Source of the DNA: Rugamonas aquatica
GTDB lineage: Bacteria; Pseudomonadota; Gammaproteobacteria; Burkholderiales; Burkholderiaceae_D
Length of the DNA: 64,000 nucleotides
Direction: 5' to 3'
Assembly: GCF_009380215.1 (NCBI RefSeq)
Contig: NZ_WHUG01000009.1
Coordinates: 124,001 to 188,000, forward strand
The stretch's first letter is position 1. Each line of letters starts with the position of its first letter. A program made the position numbers and the translations under genes. Below, one piece after another: positions 1-8,355 of the stretch. The notes beneath the pieces were generated by a model. That model was not told where the DNA came from, did no database searches, and saw nothing but the letters and a program-made list of their open reading frames with translations.

Positions 1-1202
1 CGCCGCAGGCCCGAATCGCCCAGCAACAGCAGCGTCGCCAACGCCACCCGGTCCTGCGCCTGTTTGCGCACTTGGGCGCGCTGCTCCAGGCGACCGATCA
101 GCAGCTCCCACGTCTCCGGGGCCAGCGCCTTCTGCACCTGCAGGCGATCGATATCGGTGTCCACCGCCGGGTCCTTCACCGCTGACCACGGATTACCCAG
201 CAGGTAGCGTACGCGGTGCAGGTATTCGAACGCGGCGCGCAGTACCAGCACTGCGTATTTGCGGCTGCTGGCAGCCATAGGTTCGCTAGCGAACGGCCGC
301 CAGCGCACGCTGCCGCGTGGAGCGCGATCGCCACAGAACCCGGGGTCCGGATTCTCAAGAAAACGCACATAGGCCTTACAGTCGTCCACCAGCAGTGACG
401 ACAGCGGCTTGCGCGCCACCACCACGCTCCAGAGCACCAATCTTTCGAGCTCGCGCCGATAGGCACGCATGGTGTGCGGGCGGTCGGCATAGTCGGACAG
501 ATAGCATCCGATGGCCTGCAGATCGTTGCGCGCCGAGATGAAACAAAACGCTGTCGCGCGCAGCAGGCCACGCGATCCATCCAAATCGGAGGGCAAGGAG
601 AAGGTACCCAGCGGCTGCAAGGCGTCTTCCCTCAACGGCAGCAGCGGCAGCTCGCCTGCCAGCGGCAATGTCCGGGCATCGCCGCGAACCGCTCCCAGCC
701 GATCCGCCTGTCGTTCCAGCCAGTTCAACAGGACATCGGCCCGTCCCTGACCGACGCGGGGGATGCGGCGCCACCAGCCAGGTCCGCGGCGATTAATCAT
801 GGCCACCAGCTGGCCCAGCGTGACGACACCCTCCCCGCGCAGCGCCGCGGTCAGCCGCGGCCGGAACCACTTGCCCACCGGTTCGTCCGGCGCAGGCAGT
901 GGAGCGGGCAGGTCGACGGCCTGGATCAGGATTTCCAGCACCGCCGGCGTAATGGTGCCGCGCCGGGCCCCGCCCAGGGCCGTGGCGAAGTGCGGGTTGT
1001 GGCCGATGGCCTGCTCCACCAGCGTGTCGCGCATTTGCAGCAGAAACGACTCGAGGCCCCCTTCCAGCTGCGGACTGTCCTCGCTGTAGTACAGGTCGGC
1101 GATACGCGATACCGGCACCTTCAGGCAAAACGCCCGCAGGGCCGTATAGTCGGCGCGCGTGTAGCTCACCTTCGGAAGAATGATCTGCAGGTTCTGGCTC
1201 AT
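1..1202 (-). CDS. Tyrosine recombinase / phage-type integrase, C-terminus beyond window
   Basis: An open frame of 400 codons runs from ATG at 1202 off the left edge. The first ~170 residues resemble the DUF3701-type N-terminal region of large plasmid-borne integrases. They are followed by a SAM-like core-binding domain (around ARNDLQAIGCYLSDYADRPH) and the start of the catalytic domain. The visible sequence stops at LLLLGDSGLR, whose Arg is expected to be the first catalytic residue; the HxxR and Tyr boxes lie outside the window. Such recombinases resolve multimers or mobilise islands on large betaproteobacterial plasmids. It is the outermost gene of the accessory island. Family assignment is by recognition of domain layout; the exact substrate is unknown. 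Confidence 0.8.
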   Translation of the reverse strand, partial: MSQNLQIILPKVSYTRADYTALRAFCLKVPVSRIADLYYSEDSPQLEGGLESFLLQMRDTLVEQAIGHNPHFATALGGARRGTITPAVLEILIQAVDLPAPLPAPDEPVGKWFRPRLTAALRGEGVVTLGQLVAMINRRGPGWWRRIPRVGQGRADVLLNWLERQADRLGAVRGDARTLPLAGELPLLPLREDALQPLGTFSLPSDLDGSRGLLRATAFCFISARNDLQAIGCYLSDYADRPHTMRAYRRELERLVLWSVVVARKPLSSLLVDDCKAYVRFLENPDPGFCGDRAPRGSVRWRPFASEPMAASSRKYAVLVLRAAFEYLHRVRYLLGNPWSAVKDPAVDTDIDRLQVQKALAPETWELLIGRLEQRAQVRKQAQDRVALATLLLLGDSGLR

Positions 1203-1901
1203 CGGACGTTCGGCCTGTTCGCGGGCATGATCGCCACCTTAGCGTCGATGGCCCGCAACGAAGGGCTCAGCGCCCTCGTCGAGGCACAGCGTCCCTTGCG
1301 CCGCCAGGATGCAACCGTCGACTTGCTCCAGCTGGTCGGTGGGACACCAACCGTTGGTGCAGGAGCCGCCAAGCCGCTGCCCAGCCAGGCGCTGCGTGTC
1401 GCTGGGGATACCGTCGGGGGAGCGACGCGCGTGATTCTCCAGCCGGCGTCTTGCGAAGTGGTCGAATCCGGCGTGGACGCGATACCGTCCTCGCGCGCAT
1501 CGCCACCACTCGCTCGAAGGTGGCCGGCTGCGCCGTCGTCATACAGTCGTCCATGATTTCGTTGCATCTACTCTCCATGCCGCAGCCGCCGCGCCTCCGC
1601 AGGGACCTGCTTAGCGGGCGGTGGCCGACGCGCCCGATCAGCCTACAGTATACCCAGTCTTCCCTGCACTCAATCATTTCCTCGCGCTAAGGGACCTGGT
1701 CCGTGCTGGCATTCGGTGGCCAGCGTTTCGTCTGCCCGCCATGGGCTTCCTGCCGGCCTCTCCTTCCGCGTCGGCGGACACGGCCAAAATCAATCCCGGC
1801 TGCGGCATCGCAAGCAGACCCGCCCGTGCCGCGATTACGCTGTGTGTGCCGGGTATCCTCCGATTATGCAGATCAAGGCGCGACAAAAGAGGCGTGCAAC
1901 C
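1203..1901. other. Gene-free segment related to 6.9-7.8 kb
   Basis: No convincing gene is seen. Parts of this segment recur diverged near 7020-7160 (shared CTACAGTATA followed by CCAGTCTTCC near 1650 and 7132) and near 7640-7770, upstream of the related membrane-protein genes. It is best read as the left flank of a duplicated locus. Confidence 0.45.
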
Positions 1902-2360
1902 GTGGACTTCGAACATTTACTTCTGCTGGCGATCATGAACTGGCAAATGTCGCTGGCGCTGATCCTGCTGGCGATTATGCCGGCCGGGCACCACATTGAA
2001 GTCCAGCTGAACAGGCGTTTTGACTTCAGCATGGTCAACCGCTGGTGCATGATCAGTACGCTGTTGCTGTTCATGGCACCGGGAGTGCTGTACCTCGTGT
2101 ATGCAAGCCCGTGCCGCTCGATCGACACCCTGCCACTTGGGTGGATTGCTCTTGGCATTTTGGTGTTGGTCACCACAGCGCTGGCGTTCCATAACACCCG
2201 CAACACCAGCTGGAAGTGGGGATTACCATCTGCGCTGATACAAACAGCATTCCTGTCACTCTTCCTGATCATGGGCGCCGTGCTGCCTGTGACGGTGACG
2301 GCGTTGGGGCACATGGATAACGGCGGCCGCAACATCCCTTGCAATGCACTTGGCCATTAG
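1902..2360 (+). CDS. Small multi-spanning membrane protein, copy A (intact)
   Basis: 152 residues from GTG at 1902, chosen because this is where similarity with the copy at 7773 begins. Four hydrophobic segments are visible (about residues 8-25, 43-62, 76-93, 108-127), with a conserved charged stretch between the first two (VQLNRRFDFSMVNRW) and a C-terminal TALGHMDNGGR motif shared with copy C. Length and spacing suggest a four-helix inner-membrane protein. No family is recognised. Two other copies, both broken, lie at 7.3 and 7.8 kb, so this is the only intact member. Confidence 0.6.
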   Translation: MDFEHLLLLAIMNWQMSLALILLAIMPAGHHIEVQLNRRFDFSMVNRWCMISTLLLFMAPGVLYLVYASPCRSIDTLPLGWIALGILVLVTTALAFHNTRNTSWKWGLPSALIQTAFLSLFLIMGAVLPVTVTALGHMDNGGRNIPCNALGH

Positions 2361-2587
2361 TGAGCGTCGCCTCACCAGCGTCATTTCCAGAATTCTTGTA
2401 TGTTGTGGAATAGGCACCGTATCGTGGGCCATTACCAAGGATGATCCCCCCGACACCGTAGCGGGACTCACACGAGCCAGAAACACTTTGAGTGAATGCA
2501 ATTGAATGTTTTTGGTGAAACTGACCCAGCTATTGCACACGGAACATAAAAGCAGCACAATGTTTCTTTCATCTACAATAATAAAAA

Positions 2588-3562
2588 ATGCATCATCTCG
2601 TTCCGTTGCAACTAAACGATGTGTTAGAAGATCTTTCAACGGCCCGGCTGTCGAGCTATGTGAACTTTTTTAACACTACATCAAACGAGGAACTTTACGG
2701 CCTTTATTGCTGGAATGATGCCGTATCGAGTCGATTCATGCGGTTAATCGGAATTGTGGAGATTATTCTACGAAATCGGTTTCACGTTGCTCTCAGCCAG
2801 GAGTATTGGAATCCAACCTTGTCGAAAGGAAGTCAGGATTCCAACGATTGGTTCTTGAAGCTATACAGGCCATACGCAAGCTACAGCCAGCAAAATGAAG
2901 GCGATAAGAGCATCAAGAAAAAACTTGGCCCTCCCCACAATCAAGCGACGCCAGCTAAAGTCATTTCTGGAATGACATATGGTTTCTGGCCCCGCGTGCT
3001 TGATGCTCAAGTAACCGTGACAGGTGCACCAGTGCCTTGGAATATTTTGATTCCGAAAATCGTACCTGGCCATCATCAGCGTGCGGCAACTTATTGGGGA
3101 GTACCTGCCCATCAGGATGCGCTATTTGCCCGGATAACTTTGGTCGGGGATCTGCGTAATCGTGTTGCTCATTTCGAACCGTTGTGGAAATTCAAGCCGG
3201 AGACTGAGGAAGCGCGGGAGCGGGGTGGAGTAAAGCCACGTGTCATTCAACCTGCCCCTACGACGGAACACGAAGTAATGGTCCGTATGAAGAAGTCCTA
3301 TGACCGGACGACGCAGTTGCTGCGCTGGTTGTCGAAAAGCCGCGCAGAGGATTACATGCGTTCGGAGAATCATCAGGCGCTCACCTGGCTCATGAGCTTA
3401 CCGGCTCTAGACCATTTCAAGTCATTGCCCCTGCACCGTGAGGTCCGACTTGGCAGCCTAGCAAGAAACTGGGATCTGAAAGCTCAGTTGCGTGCTGGCC
3501 GCTTCTTACTTGTCACCGACAAAGGCGAACGAGTTGGGCGCTACTACGCAGAACCATGCTAG
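2588..3562 (+). CDS. Abi-like (Abi_2/HEPN) abortive-infection protein
   Basis: 324 residues. The N-terminal half (RLSSYVNFFNTTSNEELYG, then RFMRLIGIVEIILRNRF) and the motif RNRVAHFEP near residues 190-198 match the Abi-family HEPN layout, in which the RX4H pair (RNRVAH) forms an RNase site. Proteins of this family stop phage growth by cleaving host RNA after infection. The gene stands alone, is lower in GC than its neighbours and is closed by a strong terminator, so it is an independent transcription unit and probably acquired. The upstream segment 2480-2587 is AT-rich and may hold its promoter. Confidence 0.75.
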   Translation: MHHLVPLQLNDVLEDLSTARLSSYVNFFNTTSNEELYGLYCWNDAVSSRFMRLIGIVEIILRNRFHVALSQEYWNPTLSKGSQDSNDWFLKLYRPYASYSQQNEGDKSIKKKLGPPHNQATPAKVISGMTYGFWPRVLDAQVTVTGAPVPWNILIPKIVPGHHQRAATYWGVPAHQDALFARITLVGDLRNRVAHFEPLWKFKPETEEARERGGVKPRVIQPAPTTEHEVMVRMKKSYDRTTQLLRWLSKSRAEDYMRSENHQALTWLMSLPALDHFKSLPLHREVRLGSLARNWDLKAQLRAGRFLLVTDKGERVGRYYAEPC

Positions 3563-3568
3563 AAAGAC

Positions 3569-3597
3569 AAAGAGCCATCCTTTAGGGATGGCTCTTT
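3569..3597 (+). terminator. Rho-independent terminator of the Abi gene
   Basis: A 12-bp perfect stem, AAAGAGCCATCC with GGATGGCTCTTT, and a 5-nt loop begins 7 bp after the stop codon at 3562. The 3' arm ends in CTTT, so the U tract is short. The A-rich 5' arm makes it potentially bidirectional. Confidence 0.85.
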
Positions 3598-4349
3598 GAT
3601 TGATGCCGTTGCACTACAGACCCCGTTAAGTCGCTATTAACTGTCCCAGGTTGCGCCTGCAATGTCTACAGGGAGAAATATACCATAAATGGGTATTTTG
3701 TACCAGATTTGATTAAACTGTGACGCTATACAAAGTGACTTTGCTCCTAGGCGTATACCACATGTGGTCACAATCCTGGAGAACTCTGATGCTAGCAACA
3801 CCCACTACCGACACCGCCAGATCCCTGCCGCAGAATACTTCAAGGTCTCATCGCACGCGCAGCGGCGACTCGCCCACACAGTCGTAAGACGTCCGCACCG
3901 CGCCGGTGACTTCGAACGCTAGCGGCACCGACAAATAGTAGTCGCCACCGTACGTGTCGAAATTCAGGCATTGGTCGGCCCACCGAGCGCGCAACGCATC
4001 GACCGTTCGCCGACTGACCGATATCACGCACTGCTTGTGCCGACTGGTCGAGCAAGAGCCTCGCGTGCGGCAAGCAGGATTCACCCGTCAGCAACAAGGT
4101 CAACCGAGCATCCTGCCATCGATCGGGCCGCCATCTTGCCCCTCCTCTACGACTACAACGTTCGCTATGCATGGGTTCGTATCGTTTTCATGGGGCCGAG
4201 ATCCACTACCCGGTTACACCGAATGAACTCTACTATCGGTCATTGAAAGCCAGGTTGTCCGCGAGCCGCCACGACAATACATACGCGGATCGGGGCGTAA
4301 AATCTCGACGCAAAGATATAGAAAGAGGTCGGAAGTATCCAGGGTCACG
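3598..4349. other. Decayed region, no intact gene
   Basis: Only short fragments are visible. On the minus strand at 3848-4084 a stretch with coding character (RRTVDALRARWADQCLNFD, then GGDYYLSVPLAFEVTGAV) is the best candidate for a gene remnant; its family is not recognised. Confidence 0.4.
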
Positions 4350-5153
4350 TCAAACTGGCCCGCTATTAAAATATGGACCTGCGCTGTGTTGGCTATCATC
4401 GTCATCGGCTGGCGGTGGTGCGACTGGCGGGACCGGCTGGGCTCTAGCAAAGGAGCTGAACACGGCCGCCGACTCGCCAAAAATGGTCTGCAGCTTCTGA
4501 ATGTGGTGCGGATACAGGGAGCTATTGTTCCTTAGCCAGCCAACGACCCGCTTAAGTTCCGCTGGCTTAAGAGCCGCGATCTCGTTCTGCGATACCCCGT
4601 AGAGCAGGATCAGCATGCCATTGCGCAGATCATCTGGACCACTAATCGCTCCATGAATCCGGCCAAAATTGGCCGCAGCGTCTTCCCCCTGCTGGCGGCC
4701 CAGCCACTCCAACAGGCTTCCATGGCCACTCACGGCCGGCGATCTCCCTGGAAGCTGCGTAGGTGGCGAACGCTTCACTTGTCGCAGCGTAGTCTCTGGC
4801 CACGTCTGCTCATCCCTCGGCCAGCAATAGTATTCCAAGGTGGCAGTTTCGTTGTACACATAGGCGATCGGCACGCCGAGTTCTTCGAACACTAGGTTGT
4901 CGGCGAACTGATTATCATCGAATTCCCGCAAAAGATTGGAATCGCAGTCACGCTCCTTGACTTCGAGCAGGAGCGCTTGGGCATCGTCGAGCAAGCCAAC
5001 GATATCGCCGCAGTACTTACGCATCCCGGCGCCTTGCTGATTTGCGAATGGCGGAAACTGCCGCAGTTGAGGCCGGCCAGGGGCACTGCAGTAGGATTGC
5101 AGCGCTAAGGTAATCGCTGATTGAACCAGGTTCTCTTTGCCGGACTTCGCCAT
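4350..5153 (-). CDS. Hypothetical protein with PD-(D/E)XK-like motif
   Basis: 267 residues from ATG at 5153. The segment D50-IVGLLDDAQALLL-E64-V-K66 has the D-x(n)-ExK spacing of restriction-endonuclease-like folds: a hydrophobic strand carrying the acidic residue, then ExK. The middle is soluble. The C-terminal 40 residues are Pro/Ala-rich with an acidic DDDD run. There is no close partner gene, although the neighbourhood carries several other nuclease-like and HEPN proteins. The fold call is an inference from the motif only. Confidence 0.5.
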   Translation of the reverse strand: MAKSGKENLVQSAITLALQSYCSAPGRPQLRQFPPFANQQGAGMRKYCGDIVGLLDDAQALLLEVKERDCDSNLLREFDDNQFADNLVFEELGVPIAYVYNETATLEYYCWPRDEQTWPETTLRQVKRSPPTQLPGRSPAVSGHGSLLEWLGRQQGEDAAANFGRIHGAISGPDDLRNGMLILLYGVSQNEIAALKPAELKRVVGWLRNNSSLYPHHIQKLQTIFGESAAVFSSFARAQPVPPVAPPPADDDDSQHSAGPYFNSGPV

Positions 5154-5588
5154 GCCGCAGTATCCTTCTTTTAAAATGATCACAGCATTCTAATCGGAAG
5201 TAGCAAAGCGGCTAGAAGGAGCTGGTCGTAAAGATCCTCCTGCACCGGTAAGCGGCGATGGGCGTGTCGCTATTCGAAGCGGTGGGCCCGTCTGAGCTGA
5301 GCGACCTGCGCAACGAAGCGAATTGCGTTTTGCATGGTTACTAAATGCAGCTGAGGGCCCTGACGGCGAAAGAACGTGGTGATATCTACCTCATGGTGGC
5401 CGGCCAGCCCCCACTTCGATTTGCTTTGCGCGACCAACGCTAACGCCAGACCAGGGAAATGCTCGCATTACTATTTCACGATCCTGTGCCGCTGTCTACG
5501 GCCGAGCAAGCCAGCGTGCTGCCCGAACAACTGCTGTCGCTAATGGAAACGAAATAAATCATTTATACTGTTATTGATAAGGGCAACT
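5154..5588. other. Decayed region with short coding remnant
   Basis: On the plus strand, 5344-5557 reads as a small coding remnant (ALTAKERGDIYLMVAGQPPL ... LLFHDPVPLSTAEQASVLPE) interrupted by a stop after about 30 codons. The family is not recognised. Nothing else is seen. Confidence 0.35.
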
Positions 5589-6857
5589 TTAACCGTCATT
5601 TTCACGTTCCTGTTCACGACTGTCCTCCTTCAGGTCTTCCATCTGGTCCTTGGTCAGCAGGCAGACCTCATCGTCCCAGTCCTGATGCACTGTCAGGCGA
5701 TCCGCGGCATAGGCAACCCGGTGAACGCGGTGAAATGCCACGCTACCGTCCACATAGTCGACCGGGAACAGGTCTTCATCGGCGCTGCCATCCCAGCCAG
5801 GGAACACGACCAGATTAGTGCCGCCCTGATCCTGCACCGATTTAAACAGGATGCCATCGAGCTTCAGCGGGTGGACATGTGATAGATACTCCGCCATCGA
5901 CTGGGTGATCAGATAGTCGTCTTCGTGACCTGGCACCACCGGTGCGGCGATCAGTCGGTGCAACGTGCACAAAAACTGGCGCGTCTCGCGGGCAGACTGC
6001 GGATCCGGATGCAGCAACTCACTCCAGCCGGCATCGAAGGCACGCTCCAGGCGCTCGAAGTCCAGTACCTGCAGTGGCCGGGCCAATGCCAGCTCGACGA
6101 CAGCGACCGTGCCGCCGATGGCCGGCCGCAGCTCGGCGATCGCGGTCGTGGGCTTCATGGCGACATACAGCGCCACCACGCCTTCAGGGCTCATGCGCAT
6201 CGATCGCGCCTTGGCGCGCGGCGGCGGCCCCACTTCGCGATACGGTGCGGCAAGAATCTCACCAGCCTGTCCAGGCTCGATGGCGCGCGCACGGTAGACG
6301 AGCATCCCCGGCGCCAGCGTACGGATCACGGGTTCCCGCGTCCGCAGGTTGACATTCCAAGTGCTGTACGTTTCTATATCGCTGAACAGGCCATCAAATA
6401 GCGCGTGCGCCGACGCGCTGAAGAACCGGCGCTTGTGCTTCAATTCGGCTGTGATCGAATGCCAATGGTCGAATAGAAGGTCCACCTTGACCCGGTGGCG
6501 TACCGCGCAATATTCACCGCCACCATCGAAAAACGCCTCTCCGCCATCGCGGAGATCATGATCATCGCGCTCGACGAGCGTCTCCACCAAGATGTCCAGG
6601 AATTCGACATCCTGAATGAGCAGTTCCCCTACGATGGTCTCCAACGAGTCGCCACGACCTCCTGGCTCCCACCCGACCGGCGCAAAGTTCTCCTGTATGA
6701 CATCCGACAGTATGTCGGCCAGTCGATCCAGATCAAACACCTTGGGCCGCTGCTGGCGGCACAAGCTGCAGAGCAATTCCGTTCCATCACGCGCGATCAA
6801 ATTTCGCAGATGGCGATTTTTCGCACAGTCGCTGCACATCGAAGGTGTCTCGTCCAT
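5589..6857 (-). CDS. HEPN/RES N-terminal and RES-domain protein
   Basis: 422 residues. The N-terminus has a zinc-ribbon-like CSDCAKNRHLRNLI ... LLCSLC pattern followed by the helical HEPN_RES-type domain. From about residue 180 the RES domain begins (LVYRARAIEPGQAG), with the usual R..R..EGVVALYVAMKPTTAIAE block and a late Q..YLSH.HPLKLDGILFKSVQDQGGTNLVVF region. RES domains of the Xre/MbcT group degrade NAD+. Fused HEPN_RES forms are found alone in defence-like contexts, as here, without an adjacent Xre antitoxin. Activity is inferred from the family. Confidence 0.75.
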   Translation of the reverse strand: MDETPSMCSDCAKNRHLRNLIARDGTELLCSLCRQQRPKVFDLDRLADILSDVIQENFAPVGWEPGGRGDSLETIVGELLIQDVEFLDILVETLVERDDHDLRDGGEAFFDGGGEYCAVRHRVKVDLLFDHWHSITAELKHKRRFFSASAHALFDGLFSDIETYSTWNVNLRTREPVIRTLAPGMLVYRARAIEPGQAGEILAAPYREVGPPPRAKARSMRMSPEGVVALYVAMKPTTAIAELRPAIGGTVAVVELALARPLQVLDFERLERAFDAGWSELLHPDPQSARETRQFLCTLHRLIAAPVVPGHEDDYLITQSMAEYLSHVHPLKLDGILFKSVQDQGGTNLVVFPGWDGSADEDLFPVDYVDGSVAFHRVHRVAYAADRLTVHQDWDDEVCLLTKDQMEDLKEDSREQERENDG

Positions 6858-7298
6858 GGACTATCCGATACCTGGGCCGGTTGCCTGACCTAGCCTTGCA
6901 CCGGACTGCAGCGCCGCCACCGGCCGCGCGTTGACGCAGCCACTGTGGGCTTGCCTGTCGCCGGCGCTACGCCATCGGGCATCGCCGCCGCGCCGGCTGG
7001 AGGGCGCCGCTTCCAGGTGGCAGGCCACTCCGTCGTTGTTTAATCGTCCCTGGTATCTTTGCATCACGTCTCCCAAATGCCCCAAAGTGTGCGGGGCCGT
7101 CCATCGTGCTATCCCGGCGCGGCCGTGCAGGCTACAGTATAGCCAGTCTTCCATTTATTCAACCGATCGGCCGACCGAGCTGTCCACGACATATTTCGCA
7201 CCGCATGCGGTGCCGCGCATTTTCTCTTTACGCAGCCAACCCACACACCGCCTCCCGGGCCTCCCCCATCGCGCACCACCGGCTCCGGCAGCCCAGGC
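6858..7298. repeat. Duplicated flank related to 1.2-1.7 kb
   Basis: Contains diverged copies of sequence from the left flank of copy A, including CTACAGTATA and CCAGTCTTCC at 7132-7151 versus about 1645-1664. No intact gene is present. Confidence 0.45.
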
Positions 7299-7521
7299 TG
7301 TAGAGCTGCGGCTGAACAGGCGCTTTGGCTTCAGGCTGCTCAATCGCTGGAGCAAACCCAGCTCGCTGGTTTTAATGGCAGGACCGACGCTGCTATTTCT
7401 CGGCTATACGCGTACATGCCGCCCATTCGACACCCTGCCGCTCGGATGGCTGGCTCTCGGTGGCTTGGTGTCGGTCTCGGTTGCGCTGGCCTTCCACAAC
7501 GTGCGGAGCTGCAGATGCTGA
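7299..7521 (+). pseudogene. Membrane-protein locus, copy B (truncated)
   Basis: The frame AVELRLNRRFGFRLLNRW ... TLPLGWLALGGLVSVSVALA aligns with residues 33-90 of copy A, then ends early after HNVRSCRC. Both the N-terminal helix and the last two helices are missing. Confidence 0.6.
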
Positions 7522-7772
7522 TGACTCAGATAACGCGCATCGATCACGCCAGCCGCCCTTTTCCTTACAGGGGCACTGGCCATTTGTGACCGCCGGTGTG
7601 CACGCCTCAGGCCAGAGTAGCCGCGTGGATTACGTTGAGCACCGCACCGCCGGTCCCACTGTCGGTCCCGACTGCGGCAACGCAAGTAGATGCGCTTGTG
7701 CCCGGAGTACGCTAATCATGCCGGGTGTCCTCCGGCCAGCCCTCCAAACAACGACGACCGAGGCATGCAACC

Positions 7773-8264
7773 ATGGACTTCCAGCATTTTCTCCTTTTTG
7801 CCATCATGTACTGACCAGTATCGCTGTCATTGCTCCTTCTGGCGCTCATGCCCGCCTGCTTCTATATGGAAGTCCAGCTCGTCGAACGCTTCAGCTTCAG
7901 CATGATCAATCACTGGAGCCGGATCAGTTTCTGGGTGCTACTGTTTGCGCCGGGGGTGCTATACCTTGCCTATACGACCAGATGCCGGTCCTTCGACAAC
8001 CTGCCATTGGCTTGGCTGGCACTTGGCGCGCTGGCCACGGGCGCGGTCGCGCTGACGTACCGCAACCTAAGCTTCACCACTTGGGGGTGGGCAACGGCGG
8101 CAGCCCTGATCCAGACGTCCGTTCTGTCGCTTGTCCTGATGCTGGGTTCGATCCTGCCGCTGACGATGACTGCGCTGGGCGCTATGGATAACGGCGGCCG
8201 CCATTGGCCGTGCAACGGGACCATTCCTGTGGGCAGCGCCAGCGTACCGGCGCTGTCGGTATAG
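7773..8264 (+). pseudogene. Membrane-protein locus, copy C (nonsense mutated)
   Basis: ATG at 7773 starts MDFQHFLLFAIMY, then TGA at 7812-7814 stands where copy A has the Trp of AIMNWQMSL. The frame then stays open to 8264 with four hydrophobic segments and the TALGAMDNGGR motif. Re-initiation at 7830 would give a 144-residue protein lacking the first helix start. Upstream sequence also matches copy A. Confidence 0.6.
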
Positions 8265-8355
8265 GCCGCGCCATCGCGTTGGACTGCCGGCCGCTCGATC
8301 AGCCGCCTTCACCTTTATCGATTGGATCAGGCAACATGCATCCGGCCGGCAGAGA

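Noticed and set aside
474..1556. Long plus-strand open frame of 360 codons
   Set aside because: It lies opposite the recombinase gene, and its predicted protein is a Gln/Arg-rich mirror without domain content; the minus frame gives the recognised integrase.
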